Source of the DNA: Pristionchus mayeri
Taxonomy: Eukaryota > Nematoda > Chromadorea > Rhabditida > Neodiplogasteridae
Assembly (NCBI GenBank): GCA_036245805.1
Contig: BTRK01000004.1
Coordinates: forward strand, 18,786,001-18,850,000
Direction: 5' to 3'
DNA: 64,000 nucleotides
Both the position numbers and the translations under genes were made by a program. The notes beneath the pieces are model-generated. The model searched no databases, was not told the origin of the DNA, and saw nothing but the letters and a program-made list of their open reading frames with translations. This document shows positions 33,769 through 46,012 of the stretch, piece after piece. The stretch's first letter is position 1; every line of letters begins with the position of its first letter.

Positions 33769-34663
33769 AAATTGCTGATATTGTTTCCGTTGAAACTACT
33801 TCCATTTTGCCTCTTTGTCATCATACCAGTGTTAACTTTTGGACCACTCAAACAGGGATTCCGATTTTATACTCGAATGAATGATTTTACTGCATTTCAC
33901 GTTTCTGAAAGCCTGCTTTCGCTCATCATGTCGTAAATGAGTTATCACTAAATTCAAGGGCATGTTTTTTCGAAAGTCATGATCCATTTGTTTCCAATTC
34001 AACTACCTGCGACGTAAACGGCTTTACATCTAATTAGCATGAACAGTGGACAAATCAAACCATAGTATCTATTTTCACGCTCACGCTTTTGGCTAACTCT
34101 GTACTGTTCGTGTATTTTCGGCTCATGCTCAATACTTTTCAAGCGCCCATCCCTGCTTTCTTAGGCCAACTTTCACTTTCGCTGGAAACAAATTAGGCAC
34201 TCATGCGATTAGTTCCCCATTTTTGTGAGACAACTCACAGCTGCAAAAGATCGTGAATGTATCATCAATACATTATTGTGCAAAACTGAAAAGTTCCGAC
34301 ACTCAGTGAACCTTATTTGAGTCAAAAAAATAAATATTAATATTAACTGACTTCAGACTCTGTAATGCAGAGTACGTATTTGCTGAACACAAACAATTGG
34401 TAATGAACATGGTTGATATGACTAATTCTACTTTTTCCAGCGAAATTTCCAGCGGAAACTAGAAAGAGGGTTTGTTTCGATACTCAAACTTGAAACGACG
34501 CAGCTTTTCTTGCTGTTCGCCTTGAGCAACGAATCGAGCTGCTTTACATCCTTACTCACTTCCTCATTGTCTTTAACGACCTATTTCCTAATTCAAATGG
34601 GCCAAATGCAAAAGTGCTTTTGATCTACCTTTCATTCTCCTCCTTTTCTCCTTTCAGTCGCGA
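33769..34663. other. spacer between bre-3-like and DB genes
   Basis: Non-coding by inspection; AT-rich with no repeats other than the arm duplication. It separates two genes that point towards each other in the arm (bre-3-like 3' end on one side, DB gene 5' end on the other strand direction in the third copy). Confidence 0.5.
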
Positions 34664-35023
34664 ATGAATCGTGCGCTATTTCCCTTCCTCCTTTCACTAC
34701 TCTCACTTTCCAACCAACAGCAATGGAACAATTGGAATCCGTTCGCGCAATGGGCACAGCCAGGTTTGAGATTTCCAATGGCCTCTTTTCTGAATGAATC
34801 TCAAAACTGACAAGTGTTAACACTTCTGAACTAAATATTCTTTTGCAGTGAGCAACTTTGAATTCGAACACCAGCAGCAGCAGTTGAATCATGAAGTTGC
34901 TCAAAACCAAGCAGATCAGAGAAGAGCCCGTGCTATCGCCGTGTAAGAAATGCTTCTTCATATAATTCGCCTTATTCTTTACTCAGCGCTTCAGCTGACG
35001 ATATTTTCGTTACGAGAGATTAG
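34664..35023 (+). pseudogene. DB-domain gene fragment, exons 1-2 only
   Basis: Exon 1 (34664-34763) encodes the start and signal peptide (MNRALFPFLLSLLSL) and exon 2 (34849-34942) the Gln-rich linker. They equal the first two exons of the complete gene at 58902-61773. The copy is cut at about 35023 by the palindrome centre, so the Cys-rich DB domain is absent. Confidence 0.85.
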
Positions 35024-35273
35024 GTGTTAACACTTGTCAGTTTTGAGATTCATTCAGAAAAGAGGCCATTGGAAATCTCAAACCTGGCTGTGCCCATTGC
35101 GCGAACGGATTCCAATTGTTCCATTGCTGTTGGTTGGAAAGTGAGAGTAGTGAAAGGAGGAAGGGAAATAGCGCACGATTCATTCGCGACTGAAAGGAGA
35201 AAAGGAGGAGAATGAAAGGTAGATCAAAAGCGAATTCAAAGTTGCTCACTGCAAAAGAATATTTAGTTCAGAA
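35024..35273. repeat. palindrome centre with extra 250-bp tandem piece
   Basis: After the inverted arm ends, GTGTTAACACTTGTCAG.. runs forward for about 217 bp to ATCAAAAGC, jumps back to GAATTCAAAGTTGCTCAC, and then the same 217 bp begins again at 35274. The result is a tandem duplication of about 250 bp at the turn-around, containing a second DB exon 1 (35084-35183). Confidence 0.9.
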
Positions 35274-35433
35274 GTGTTAACACTTGTCAGTTTTGAGATT
35301 CATTCAGAAAAGAGGCCATTGGAAATCTCAAACCTGGCTGTGCCCATTGCGCGAACGGATTCCAATTGTTCCATTGCTGTTGGTTGGAAAGTGAGAGTAG
35401 TGAAAGGAGGAAGGGAAATAGCGCACGATTCAT
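35084..35433 (-). pseudogene. DB-domain gene, two copies of exon 1 only
   Basis: Minus-strand exon 1 (signal peptide and start) is present at 35334-35433 and again at 35084-35183. Only about 15 nt of exon 2 remain between them. No DB domain follows; on this strand the next sequence is the inverted arm. Confidence 0.82.
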
Positions 35434-35462
35434 TCGCGACTGAAAGGAGAAAAGGAGGAGAA

Positions 35463-36328
35463 TGAAAGGTAGATCAAAAGCACTTTTGCATTTGGCCCAT
35501 TTGAATTAGGAAATAGGTCGTTAAAGACAATGAGGAAGTGAGTAAGGATGTAAAGCAGCTCGATTCGTTGCTCAAGGCGAACAGCAAGAAAAGCTGCGTC
35601 GTTTCAAGTTTGAGTATCGAAACAAACCCTCTTTCTAGTTTCCGCTGGAAATTTCGCTGGAAAAAGTAGAATTAGTCATATCAACCATGTTCATTACCAA
35701 TTGTTTGTGTTCAGCAAATACGTACTCTGCATTACAGAGTCTGAAGTCAGTTAATATTAATATTTATTTTTTTGACTCAAATAAGGTTCACTGAGTGTCG
35801 GAACTTTTCAGTTTTGCACAATAATGTATTGATGATACATTCACGATCTTTTGCAGCTGTGAGTTGTCTCACAAAAATGGGGAACTAATCGCATGAGTGC
35901 CTAATTTGTTTCCAGCGAAAGTGAAAGTTGGCCTAAGAAAGCAGGGATGGGCGCTTGAAAAGTATTGAGCATGAGCCGAAAATACACGAACAGTACAGAG
36001 TTAGCCAAAAGCGTGAGCGTGAAAATAGATACTATGGTTTGATTTGTCCACTGTTCATGCTAATTAGATGTAAAGCCGTTTACGTCGCAGGTAGTTGAAT
36101 TGGAAACAAATGGATCATGACTTTCGAAAAAACATGCCCTTGAATTTAGTGATAACTCATTTACGACATGATGAGCGAAAGCAGGCTTTCAGAAACGTGA
36201 AATGCAGTAAAATCATTCATTCGAGTATAAAATCGGAATCCCTGTTTGAGTGGTCCAAAAGTTAACACTGGTATGATGACAAAGAGGCAAAATGGAAGTA
36301 GTTTCAACGGAAACAATATCAGCAATTT
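35463..36328. other. spacer, forward arm
   Basis: Counterpart of 33769-34663; no coding frame or further repeat is visible. Confidence 0.5.
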
Positions 36329-39121
36329 CTAGACTTCAATTTGAATGGGGTGCACTTTTGCGGTATTGCGTGAGCGTTTTCTCGCTTTCTTTTTGCCATC
36401 ATTATTATCCTTCTTCACGATGTAGAATTCCTTCTTGGATCCGAAAACGAAAAGAATCACGGATGCAGCCTGAAAGTCATCTTACTATGGAATGATCAGT
36501 AGACATCAAAATACAAACGCACTGTAAATTTGGAATTTTTTTAAATTTCATGTTTATAGTCACCTGTATTGCAGCAGTAAAGATCATCACCAAGCAGGCA
36601 CCGATACAGTAGAGGGGCAGCAATATAATGTCCTTTCTAAACAGAAAGGGATTTCCAACTTTCATCGAACTCGATCACATCGGCTTATTTGAAGATTTGT
36701 AAAATTACTTAGTTTTCCGGGGGAAAGTGAGCAGCACGCCGAATATGCCCATGTAGATGTTGAGAGCGAGAAGAGCTGCTATGGTCGAATCGAGCACCGC
36801 GATTCTACGGAAAGAGTACATTGAAAGAGGTCAATCGTGGTTCATCATATTTTATCAGTATGACAAAGTTAAATCGTTTTTAATTTCCGTCATTGAACAG
36901 AATAAGTATACAATGCCCATTGCAAGGCCTAACTTCGTACCTGGGCATGGGAAGGAAATAGGCGGATATTGCGTGTACGAATGTGAGAGGGGAAAGCGCC
37001 CAAGAGTACATGACAAGTGCGAGTGGGATCTGGAAACAACTAGAAAGTTATGAAGTTCGACATGTCATAATAAAATTATATATTTTCTTCATAGCTGCCC
37101 CCGCCGCAGACGAGAGTTTTACCACGATGGGGAATCATTGTCGATTAGAGCCGGATAAAATGAGTTTTTGGACGTAGATTTTTCAGGTGAATACGTCACC
37201 GCTCTTGTATCCTACATTATACGCCCTTGTCCTTACCTTGTAGAGTATGCGTATCTTTCTTGAGTGGACAGTGAGTAGAAGTCCCTCCAGCCATCTCTTC
37301 CTCTGCCTCACCATGTCCATGATAGTGAACGGACTCTTCTCGAGCATTTCTCCTGAATTCTTTTCGTAGTTTATGGATAATGATAAAAATGTATGAGAAA
37401 GTGTTCCACACACCTTCGATAAAATCGAAAGAGTGGCCGGCTTGCATCGCAATGAATCCAAAGTATGCATCCTCGCAAATGCTTCCCTCTGGCCCGTGAT
37501 CCCAAGTGATTGCCCGCTCAGCTCCATACTAAATTGGTGAATTACAGTCATCTTGAATAAATTCCGAATTTCTACACTGCTGCGAAAGCTCATCCTAAAC
37601 CTGTGACATCGTGACGAAGAAACATTTGGGTAGAATAGCAGTTGCGCTTACTCTCGTGACGACATACGATCCCTTCCACCCGAAAATCGGTTTGTGCAGC
37701 AGAGAGAGTTGAGCCCGTAGTCGTCCGCAATCATCGGGTACTCTTGGATTGAACATTCCAATAAAGAAATAGGGGTGCGAAATTTCCGCAAGCTACATTT
37801 CCGCAATGGAGCACCGTTCGCTTGAGAGTCGCTTGCGGAAATGTCGTACCCCCAATGAATCAACATTTTACTCACTACATTTCGAGAGTAAGTTGTGTAT
37901 TCAGACTGGAAATAGTTGACTTTACGATCAAACGTCTTACCGATAGGCATCCGAGAGCGTTGTCAGCAGATTGACGATCTCCCCGCTTGCATAGGTAATC
38001 ATTCCCTGTCCGAAGTCGTGCTTGCCATCGGCGACGAAGTTGACGATGCCGCACACCTTCAACAATTGCCACTCATTAGAGTTCAACATTCGGCCTATTC
38101 GTATTTTATATAATCAGTTGCCACAATAGATCAAAAGAGTAAGAGGGATACCGAATTCTGTGTGAGCAAAGTCTCTTCGTCCAGATGAACAACCCAATCC
38201 GAATCCTGAAAAATTGCGTTTGTAACATAAATAAATCATAATTTTGCGTTTCCATTATTACCTTTAGGATGTTGACATCATCTTCAATGCAGAACTGCAG
38301 CGCGCGTGCCTTGAAGAGTGCACCGCTTTTGGACCTGAATTATTTCCCTTATGCACGGTTTGAAATGGTTGAAATGATTCCGAAATTATTTCCTGACAGT
38401 CATGCATACAAGAATTGAAAATAACATTTATTTGCTTACACATATGATCGAGGGACGACTATTTCTCGTATTAAATCGGACGTCTCGATATCGATTGAAT
38501 TATCGGTAACTACCTAAATATCAGGAGTATCTCTAAATCGGGAACATTATTTGCAACCTCAAATTTGAAGTTTTTCAATCCAAACCTGTGGCAGGTGTCA
38601 ATATTTTGAGAGATATTGCTCTGAACATATGGAGAATCGAAATTACCGCTCTAGGTATAGTTCACCTTGACCAATCGAGGAAACAATCCTCTAGTGACTA
38701 CTCGAAAACAAATGAAAGGCGATGTGACGGGCACAATTTTTGGCGTTACCTACAAACATAATAAAGCCGTAAGTATTGATTACATCGTGTAATAAGGCAC
38801 AGTTACCAGTCATACTTTTGCTTTGAATGCATTGAAGCATGTGAGTCCAATCAGTTGGAAGATATAGCTGTGCAGTACAAGAAGTGGCAAGCACTTCAAT
38901 ATGTATAACAGTATGGTAAGGGCGAGGCCATATCTGAAGAAAGTATAATAGTTCGTAATATCTGTATCAATCATAGCAATAGTACAGATACATAGTTGCA
39001 ATCACCGTTCAATAGGATTAATTTGAATTGGCGTAGGAATAGCGAATACGGATGCATAAACAACGATTCCGATGAATGAGATTAACGAGATGCAGTGCAG
39101 AAAATGCTTTACACATTCCAT
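36329..39121 (-). CDS. BRE-3/Egghead-type beta-1,4-mannosyltransferase, forward-arm copy
   Basis: Minus-strand copy of the gene at 30962-33768, ATG at 39119-39121 and stop at 36329-36331. The same exons and motifs are present: DEETLL, WDHGPEGSICED and QRKRW. Differences from the other copies include an Ala-to-Pro change next to the DDCGRLRAQ block (about 37737) and loss of 14 bp in an intron near 37164 that the other two copies keep. No stop or splice loss is visible, so this copy also looks usable. The enzyme assignment follows family knowledge; activity is untested. Confidence 0.85.
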
Positions 39122-39614
39122 TTTGATTGCCTGCAATGTCGTAATCAACAAAAATTGAATTTCTATTCGTACTATCTTTGTGGTTCGTATATTCGGGGCT
39201 GTTCATTGGGCTCAATATGAGTTTATTTTACGCTTATATTATTTTTCTTAGAAAAACCATATTTGAAACATCGAACATGTGAAACAATTACGAAGAATCA
39301 GAATAAACACGAATACGAAAATTGGAAATTAAACGTGAAGACCGAAAATTCGCGAAGTGGGGGAGGAGAATGTGCTCAGGATAAAGTCGCTACAGAGTTG
39401 GCATTGCCATTTCATTTATCCACTGATTCTTTGATTCCAGCTTTGAGCTCGTGCATCTGCTTGTTATGAATGCGTTGAAATTTTGATCTCGCTGTTTCAA
39501 ATTCGACTCCACGGGGATTTTTCGAAATATCACTCAGATTATGACCAATTGTTTCGATGTTATCTGGATATTCTGCGATAGGCATAGCCAGTAACATGAC
39601 GAAAAAATAAAATG

Positions 39615-41632
39615 CAATATGAGAGGAATCGCGAGAGAATCGACCACGCCGCGGCGGTAGGAAAAAGGTTTGTCCTATCTTGAAACAAATTTGATGGCAA
39701 TTACTTCAAATGATGCTCTTTCAAACTGCGTCGTTAGAATTTCGATATCTGACGTCATCGTCGAGATTCAGAAGGCCAAACATGGTACTTTAACTTTTCG
39801 ACTGTCAAATCGCGCTCACTAAAATGATCATAAAATCGTTTAAAATAACGATAGAAAGTCGTTCATTTTTTAGAAAGAAAGCTGATAACATGCGCTACAA
39901 CTTTCCTGTTGGAATGATTGTTCCTGGTGCTCATCCTGGTGCGGAGCGGTCGTGTTAACCAAAAATGATATAACTTTGGAAATCGGAAATTCATTTTGAG
40001 TTTTCATGCTTAAGTTCTAGTACATGTATGAGCCTCACTTCTCCCCAAAATTAGGAAAATCGGAGTATAGAAAAAAAAAGCGGGCTCAATATGGTGAAGT
40101 GACCTCAAAATGAGTTCCGGACAAGAGTACTTCCGTATCTTCAATTTACCTCATTTAGGCTCAAAATCATCTAAAACGACCCAAAACAACATTTGACTTT
40201 GTTTCCCCCCATGTTATTGCACTTTCATTGTTCATAAATGGTCTTGCGACCGAAAACTGGAAAATCAATATTTTGACCTTTTTCAAGTTGCTGGATGGGC
40301 TCTATTGCGCTAAAGTTGTTTCAAATAATGTAAAAACATCCCTCGAAACGACTCTCAAAAAGCGGGCATCTGGAAATGCGAAATTCAATCTGAGGATTCC
40401 GACGAAAGGCGCTAGAATGTATGTCAGGTCAAAGCAGAGACAGCGACCTGATTCATGGCTAGAAATGTAGTTCTCGGCGAGTTGAACATTTTATCTGTTG
40501 AAAGTGAGTTTATATCTTTTCATTGAAGCGCGCTAGAGAGCCTGGAAGTTGGCCAGAAGAAGACTAGAATCCCCCGAGAGCGCGTGCTCTAACCGTCTGG
40601 CGTTCTCGCCCTCTGACCTCCCTCTTCCTCCCCTCCATTTAGCGCTCTCTCGCACGCATCCACCGTCATTTTCTTTCAACTTCCAGGCTCTCTAGCGCGC
40701 TTCAATGAAAAGATAGAAACTCACTTTCAACAGATAAAATGTTCAACTCGTCGAGACCTACATTTCTAGCCATGAATCAGGTCGCTGTCTCTGCTTTGAC
40801 CTGACATACATTCTAGCGCCTTTCGTAGGAATCCTGAGATTGAATTTCGCATTTCCAGATGCCCGCTTTTTGATAGTCGTTTCGAGGGATGTTTTTACAT
40901 TATTTTAAACAACTTTAGCGCAATAGAGCCCATCCAGCAACTTGAAAAAGGTCAAAATATCGATTTTCAAGTTTTTGGTCACAAGACCATTTATGACCAA
41001 TGAAAGTGCAATAACATGGGGGGAAACAAAGTCAAATGTTGTTTTGGGTCGTTTTAGATGATTTTGAGCCTAAATGAGGTAAATTGAAGATACGGAAGTA
41101 CTCTTGCCCGGAACTCATTTTGAGGTCACTTCACCATATTGAGCCCGCTTTTTTTTTCTATACTCCGATTTTCCTAATTTTTGGGGAGAAGTGAGGCTCA
41201 TACATGTACTACAACTTAAGCATGACAACTCAAAACGAATTTCCGATTTCCAAAGTTATATCATTTGTGGTTAACACGACCGCTCCGCACCAGGATGAGC
41301 ACCAGGAATGATCATTCCAACAGGAAAGTTGTAGCGCATGTTATCAGCTTTCTTTCTAAAAAATGAACGACTTTCTATCGTTATTTTAAACGATTTTATG
41401 ATCATTTTAGTGAGCGCGATTTGACAGTCGAAAAGTTAAAGTACCATGTTTGGCCTTCTGAATCTCGACGATGACGTCAGATATCGAAATTCTGACGACG
41501 CAGTTTGAAAGAGCATCATTTGAAGTAATTGCCATCAAATTTGTTTCAAGATAGGACAAACCTTTTTCCTACCGCCGCTCACCCCCCTCAAATGGTCGAT
41601 TCTCTCGCGATTCGCCTCATATGTTCATGTTT
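39615..41632. mobile_element. foldback element, 2.0 kb, forward-arm copy
   Basis: Inverse counterpart of 28459-30468, same ends and loop. Present in both arms, so older than the duplication. Confidence 0.85.
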
Positions 41633-43137
41633 ATTTGCCAAATAATGGACAAAAATGTATATCGGTTTGCCCGGGGGGGATGAGGTCTCGATATGATTCG
41701 GCGATTTTTTGAACTCAGAATTATTGTGTAAAGTGCCTCTCCTCATACCACTACGACACCCACTCCAGTGAGGTGAGAATATTCAATATATATCCATGAT
41801 AATCGTTTTCCACCGTAGTAAATTCTCTCAAATTCACACCAGCACTGAAAAACACTACTCCTTTAGGTAACTCAGTTGCTGAGATTGATTTACAACATCG
41901 CACCAACTCCAAATTATGCAGTAGTACGCAAAGCAGCACGAGGTGTGTCTAACATGTGCTCTGTGAATTCCCCACTGCGAGAAAGGAGCGAGTGTACGTG
42001 CACATTTCGTATCCTTTCTCCATGACTACTCCAATCACAGAAAATGCACGTGATTTCTTCAAATTCACGCGTGCTACCTTTACCAATTTGTATCTATCAC
42101 ATTCCGGAGACGGAGTAATTCCGAGTAGTATCGAGGACGATGGGTGGGAGATGGGAAGTGCTGCTCGAGATGGTAGTAGGGAGGAGCCGCATCGTCATTC
42201 ATCCGCGTGGTCGCGGACGCCGCGTGCACGCGGTCACGCGGACAGAGAAGACGCTCCATCGGATGACGCGCCCGGGGTTTAGACATCGTCGATCTAGGAT
42301 GATCAAAAAACGAAAAGAATAACAACAATGACTCAGCGTTTTTATCCAAGATAAGATGAAAGATGACATGTGAGGGGAATATCATAGGAATAGACAGAGA
42401 TGGCGTGTAATTTAGCGCCCACGGATGTGAGAGTACACAAGGTTACTTTAACGAGGTCTCGTGAGAAAAGCCGTCGATGGAAGGTTTCCTTTTACTTTGT
42501 CTGGAGATATTCGAACTACTCGTGACATTTGACACAGAAGTCAAATAAATTTCACATGTGAGTATTAAGAATGGTAAACTTATTTGGAGAGAAAGAGAAA
42601 CTAGTTTGCTTGGAAGAAGTATACAGAAATTGCAAAATTCCCTAAAGCTCGTAAAAGAGCGCTGGAGAACAAAGAGATAATTGAGAGATGTTCGGAAGGC
42701 GTAAAAAAGTTAGAAATTCGTATAGTGTATTCAGAAAGCAGATTGGAAGGAAATGCTGGCAATGAGGGGAGAGTACGGAAAGAGTACGGGAAGGGGAGAG
42801 GGCAGAGAGATGGGGAATATAAGGGTGAGAGGAGAGATTGCGCGAATCGTATCCAACTACGGATCTCGAGTCTCGAATGACGGAGAGGCAAGGGAAGATT
42901 ACCATAGAAACAACGAAAGTGAGGGGTAGGATCTCTCTGAGTAATTAGGGGTTGATATCTCGTGATGAGGGGACGAGAAAGGGGGGGGGATTCGGTCATA
43001 ACAAGCCAAAGGAAGATGCGCAATAGCTTGAGAATCGATTCTGACATTTTAGAAATATGAGTGGTGGAGTTCCTGTGAAAAACTTGAAGGAAGATATCAC
43101 GCCTCTCATGAGATAATCGAGCTGAGCTTGGGAAGGT
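41633..43137. other. forward-arm stretch with no firm gene
   Basis: Counterpart of 26947-28458. A 199-codon minus-strand frame at 42601-43200 exists only because a one-base difference in a G-run (about 42985) merges two shorter frames; it is low-complexity Ser/Pro/Leu and not supported as a gene. Confidence 0.45.
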
Positions 43138-44109
43138 TGAAATGAGTTCTAAACGGTTTTGGCTACCCTGAGGCATGCCCGAGTGCCCCCGGAGTATCAT
43201 TGTTCAGACTTCATTTTGGATCTCACTACATAGGTTCGGATACCGGCACCTCCATCTTTGAGAGCTGTTTTCTTGGATAAGGTAAGAGATAGATCAAAAT
43301 TAACATCTCAGTGATCCCAACTCATTTTTCGAGCTCTATCGATCTATCAAGATCATTTTTTTATCTAAAACCCATTTTCAACAGTGGTACACTTCATCTC
43401 AATTTTCTCAAAAATATAGATGAAGCACAACTTTTCACTCCAGAAAATATAGATGAAGCAAAACTTTTCAGTCCAGGAAATATAGATGAAGCACAACTTT
43501 TCACTCTAGATGCGGCATAGCGAGAGCTTTCCAATGATTGGTTCGCGAAAAATATACGAACACTCCTGTGGTAGTTTCGTCCTTTTAACTTCGTCTGGAT
43601 CGTTTGACCTTTTTTTCAACATGAGATTTCGATTGAACCTCGATCATTTTCAACCGCTCTCTTCGAAAAGTGCGGTGTGAGATGAAATCTCCCGTTCAAA
43701 AGAAAGTTCAAACGATCTAGATGAGATTAAAAAGGCGAAACTCTCACAGGAGTGTTCGTATTTTTTCGCGAACCAATCATTGGAAAGCTCTCGCTGAGCT
43801 GCATCTAGAGTGAAAAGTTGTGCTGCGTCTTCATCTAATTTTTGAGAAAATTGAGATGAAGTGTACCATTGTTGAAAATGGGTTTTAGATAAAAATGATC
43901 TTGATAGATCGACAGAGCTCGAAAAATGAGTTGGGATCACTGAGATGTTAATTTTGCTCTTTCGTCGTTTCCACGAAAACAACTCTCAAAGTGAGTGATG
44001 CCGGTATCCGACTATAGGTAGGGAGCTTCAAAATGAAGTGTGTTCTATAAGACTTCAGAAGGCACTCAGGCATGCCTCAGGGTAGCCAAAACCGGTTAGA
44101 ACTCATTTC
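43138..44109. mobile_element. foldback element, 0.97 kb, forward-arm copy
   Basis: Inverse counterpart of 25976-26946. Confidence 0.8.
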
Positions 44110-46012
44110 ACGATTTCCTCTCCATTCATAAGAATCGCGATTCTTGCTAGATTCTCTCGTGAATGGCGTGATATGTCGCAACTCGCGAACTGGCAAGACA
44201 TGGGTAAAGTTACTAGAATCCATTGGAATTCACAAGTCGATATGGATAACAATGTATTTCCTGTTCTCTCTTTGAAATTTTGAAATAAATGCATTGATCA
44301 TTGTTAATATAATATTTAAATTTCTTTATATTCAATTATACAAAACGCGTTTCCTCGTAGAATCGCAAACATCCATTCACTTGGAAAAACTAACCCCCAA
44401 TTTCTCATTTTCGATAGACCCTACATAGGGGACCTCTTAACCAGAGTAAGAGAGATAGTTGCTCAAAAGACTTCCTGGTAGATCACGCCAAAAAATGACG
44501 TTGACTGTCCGTTTTTTGCACGAATCTCCATTAATATTCGACTTTGAAAAATACGTCTGGTAGATGAAATGTGTATTTTCATGTGCTATTCAAGATGAGA
44601 GTATGCCCGACTCGATAGCTCATACTAAATCATCCACAGTATATGGGACCTATCCAAAAATTTCATTCATTCTATGGGGCTCGTCGAGAGCTCTCGAATG
44701 ATATGCTGAATGCCCTACTAAAGCCGGAGCAAAAATAAATATTTTGTCGAAAAGCCATTTTCAAACCATCACTCTTTCATTTTAGACGCATTTCGGCCCA
44801 CCCTCTCGAGAAATACAAAGGGAAATTCGGTAATTTCGAATCATTTTAACCCTCATTCTCGAGTGTGCCACAGTCGAGGTCTCCTCGTTCTAGATTTTCA
44901 AGTCATATTATTTGTTGAGTTTTGCATTGTTGAATTGTACAATTGAGTAGTTGATAAATACACTAAACTTCTCCGCCAAATAGAATGTGTATTTCATTGC
45001 AGCGGTTCAAAACCCGAGACAGGAAATGCAGTGTTGCTTTCCAAGAAGCGTTGATTACTCATCGTTACAGTGACGCTGATAACCGTCTGTCAAAGAATTT
45101 GAGGTCTCTCGAAAGAGTGTTTTGTTTCAATGATCTTCCTCTTTTCCACTTCCTCTTCCCTGAAATGAAAAAAGTGTGCAAATAGGTCAGTAGATGGCCT
45201 TGAAAAATGGAACATTTTGAATTCTCTTTCGTGGGCGGCGATCAGCAGAGAGTTTCCAAGCAAGCCTATTTTTTCAGTACATAATTTATGGATCGACCAG
45301 CCGGAAGATCGGGCACAGTTCTCTTTCAGTCCCTCTCAAACATACTGAGCAGTGCGTGAGTGCCTAGGAAAGTGCGTCGATGCTCGATAAGATAGAGGGA
45401 GATAGGGGTGAGAGAGTAGGCAGATTGGAGAGAGTGGACAGAGAAAGAGGAAGAGAGCGTGACTGTCTTGATCCTTCTTCCCCCTCTCTCGATGCTTTCG
45501 CTTATTGATGAGACATTCGATATTGCTCTTGCCTGACCAGTTGATCTCGACTGAATCGATAATGGTCAGTTGTGTACATGGAAAGATACAATGCTTTCAC
45601 GAAATTAGTAAGCCTTTTGCTCGTTGTGACGGTAGATTACAAACGAACACGACACACCCTTGATGTTTATGGCGCCTCTTGCCCTTCCCCTGTCTCTCCA
45701 TCGATTGTGATAGGGAGTGACTCAGTGAAACAGTGATACTAGCTACAAACTAAGGGATGTAAAGGGAGACCTAACACCACTATTGAAACAATCCAGATAT
45801 CACGAGCGAAAGCACTTTTTTCGGTGGATGAAAGAGCGTCTACGCGCTGACATAGAGATAGAGGGCAGGACAGACAGGAAAGAGTGAAAAAGTGCAGATA
45901 ATAGACAGAAAAGGGGGAGAGAGAGAGCGAGAGAGCGCGCGTGGCGCTCTTGTCACTCTTCCCACTCCCACTCTGCGCCTTCTTACTCTATTTGCAACAC
46001 TGCTCTTTGAAA
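44110..46012. other. intergenic stretch upstream of NHR, forward arm
   Basis: AT-rich then GA-rich (45340-45960). It holds the probable promoter region of the NHR gene, but I see no clear TATA or other defined site. It carries a deletion of about 16 bp near 44629 relative to the inverted arm. Confidence 0.45.

Larger units (their letters stand above)
18757..35023. repeat. inverted arm of the giant palindrome
   Basis: Reverse complement of about 35241-52836 with scattered SNPs and indels. Larger differences: this arm lacks 1.5 kb present at about 49850-51383, and lacks 4 bp (GTCT) near 20020 compared with 51571. It ends at GAGATTAGG (about 35023), where its sequence still matches the copy beginning at 61411. 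It carries inverted copies of the NHR, bre-3-like and CxxC genes. Confidence 0.93.

Noticed and set aside
35037..35465. Repeated 63-codon ORFs starting MLTLVSFEIHSEKRP
   Set aside because: They are antisense to the DB gene's exon 1 and its first intron; the signal-peptide frame on the other strand is the real one.
42601..43200. 199-codon minus-strand ORF as a gene
   Set aside because: Low-complexity Ser/Pro/Leu composition; in the inverted arm the same DNA is split by a one-base difference; no motif or splice site.
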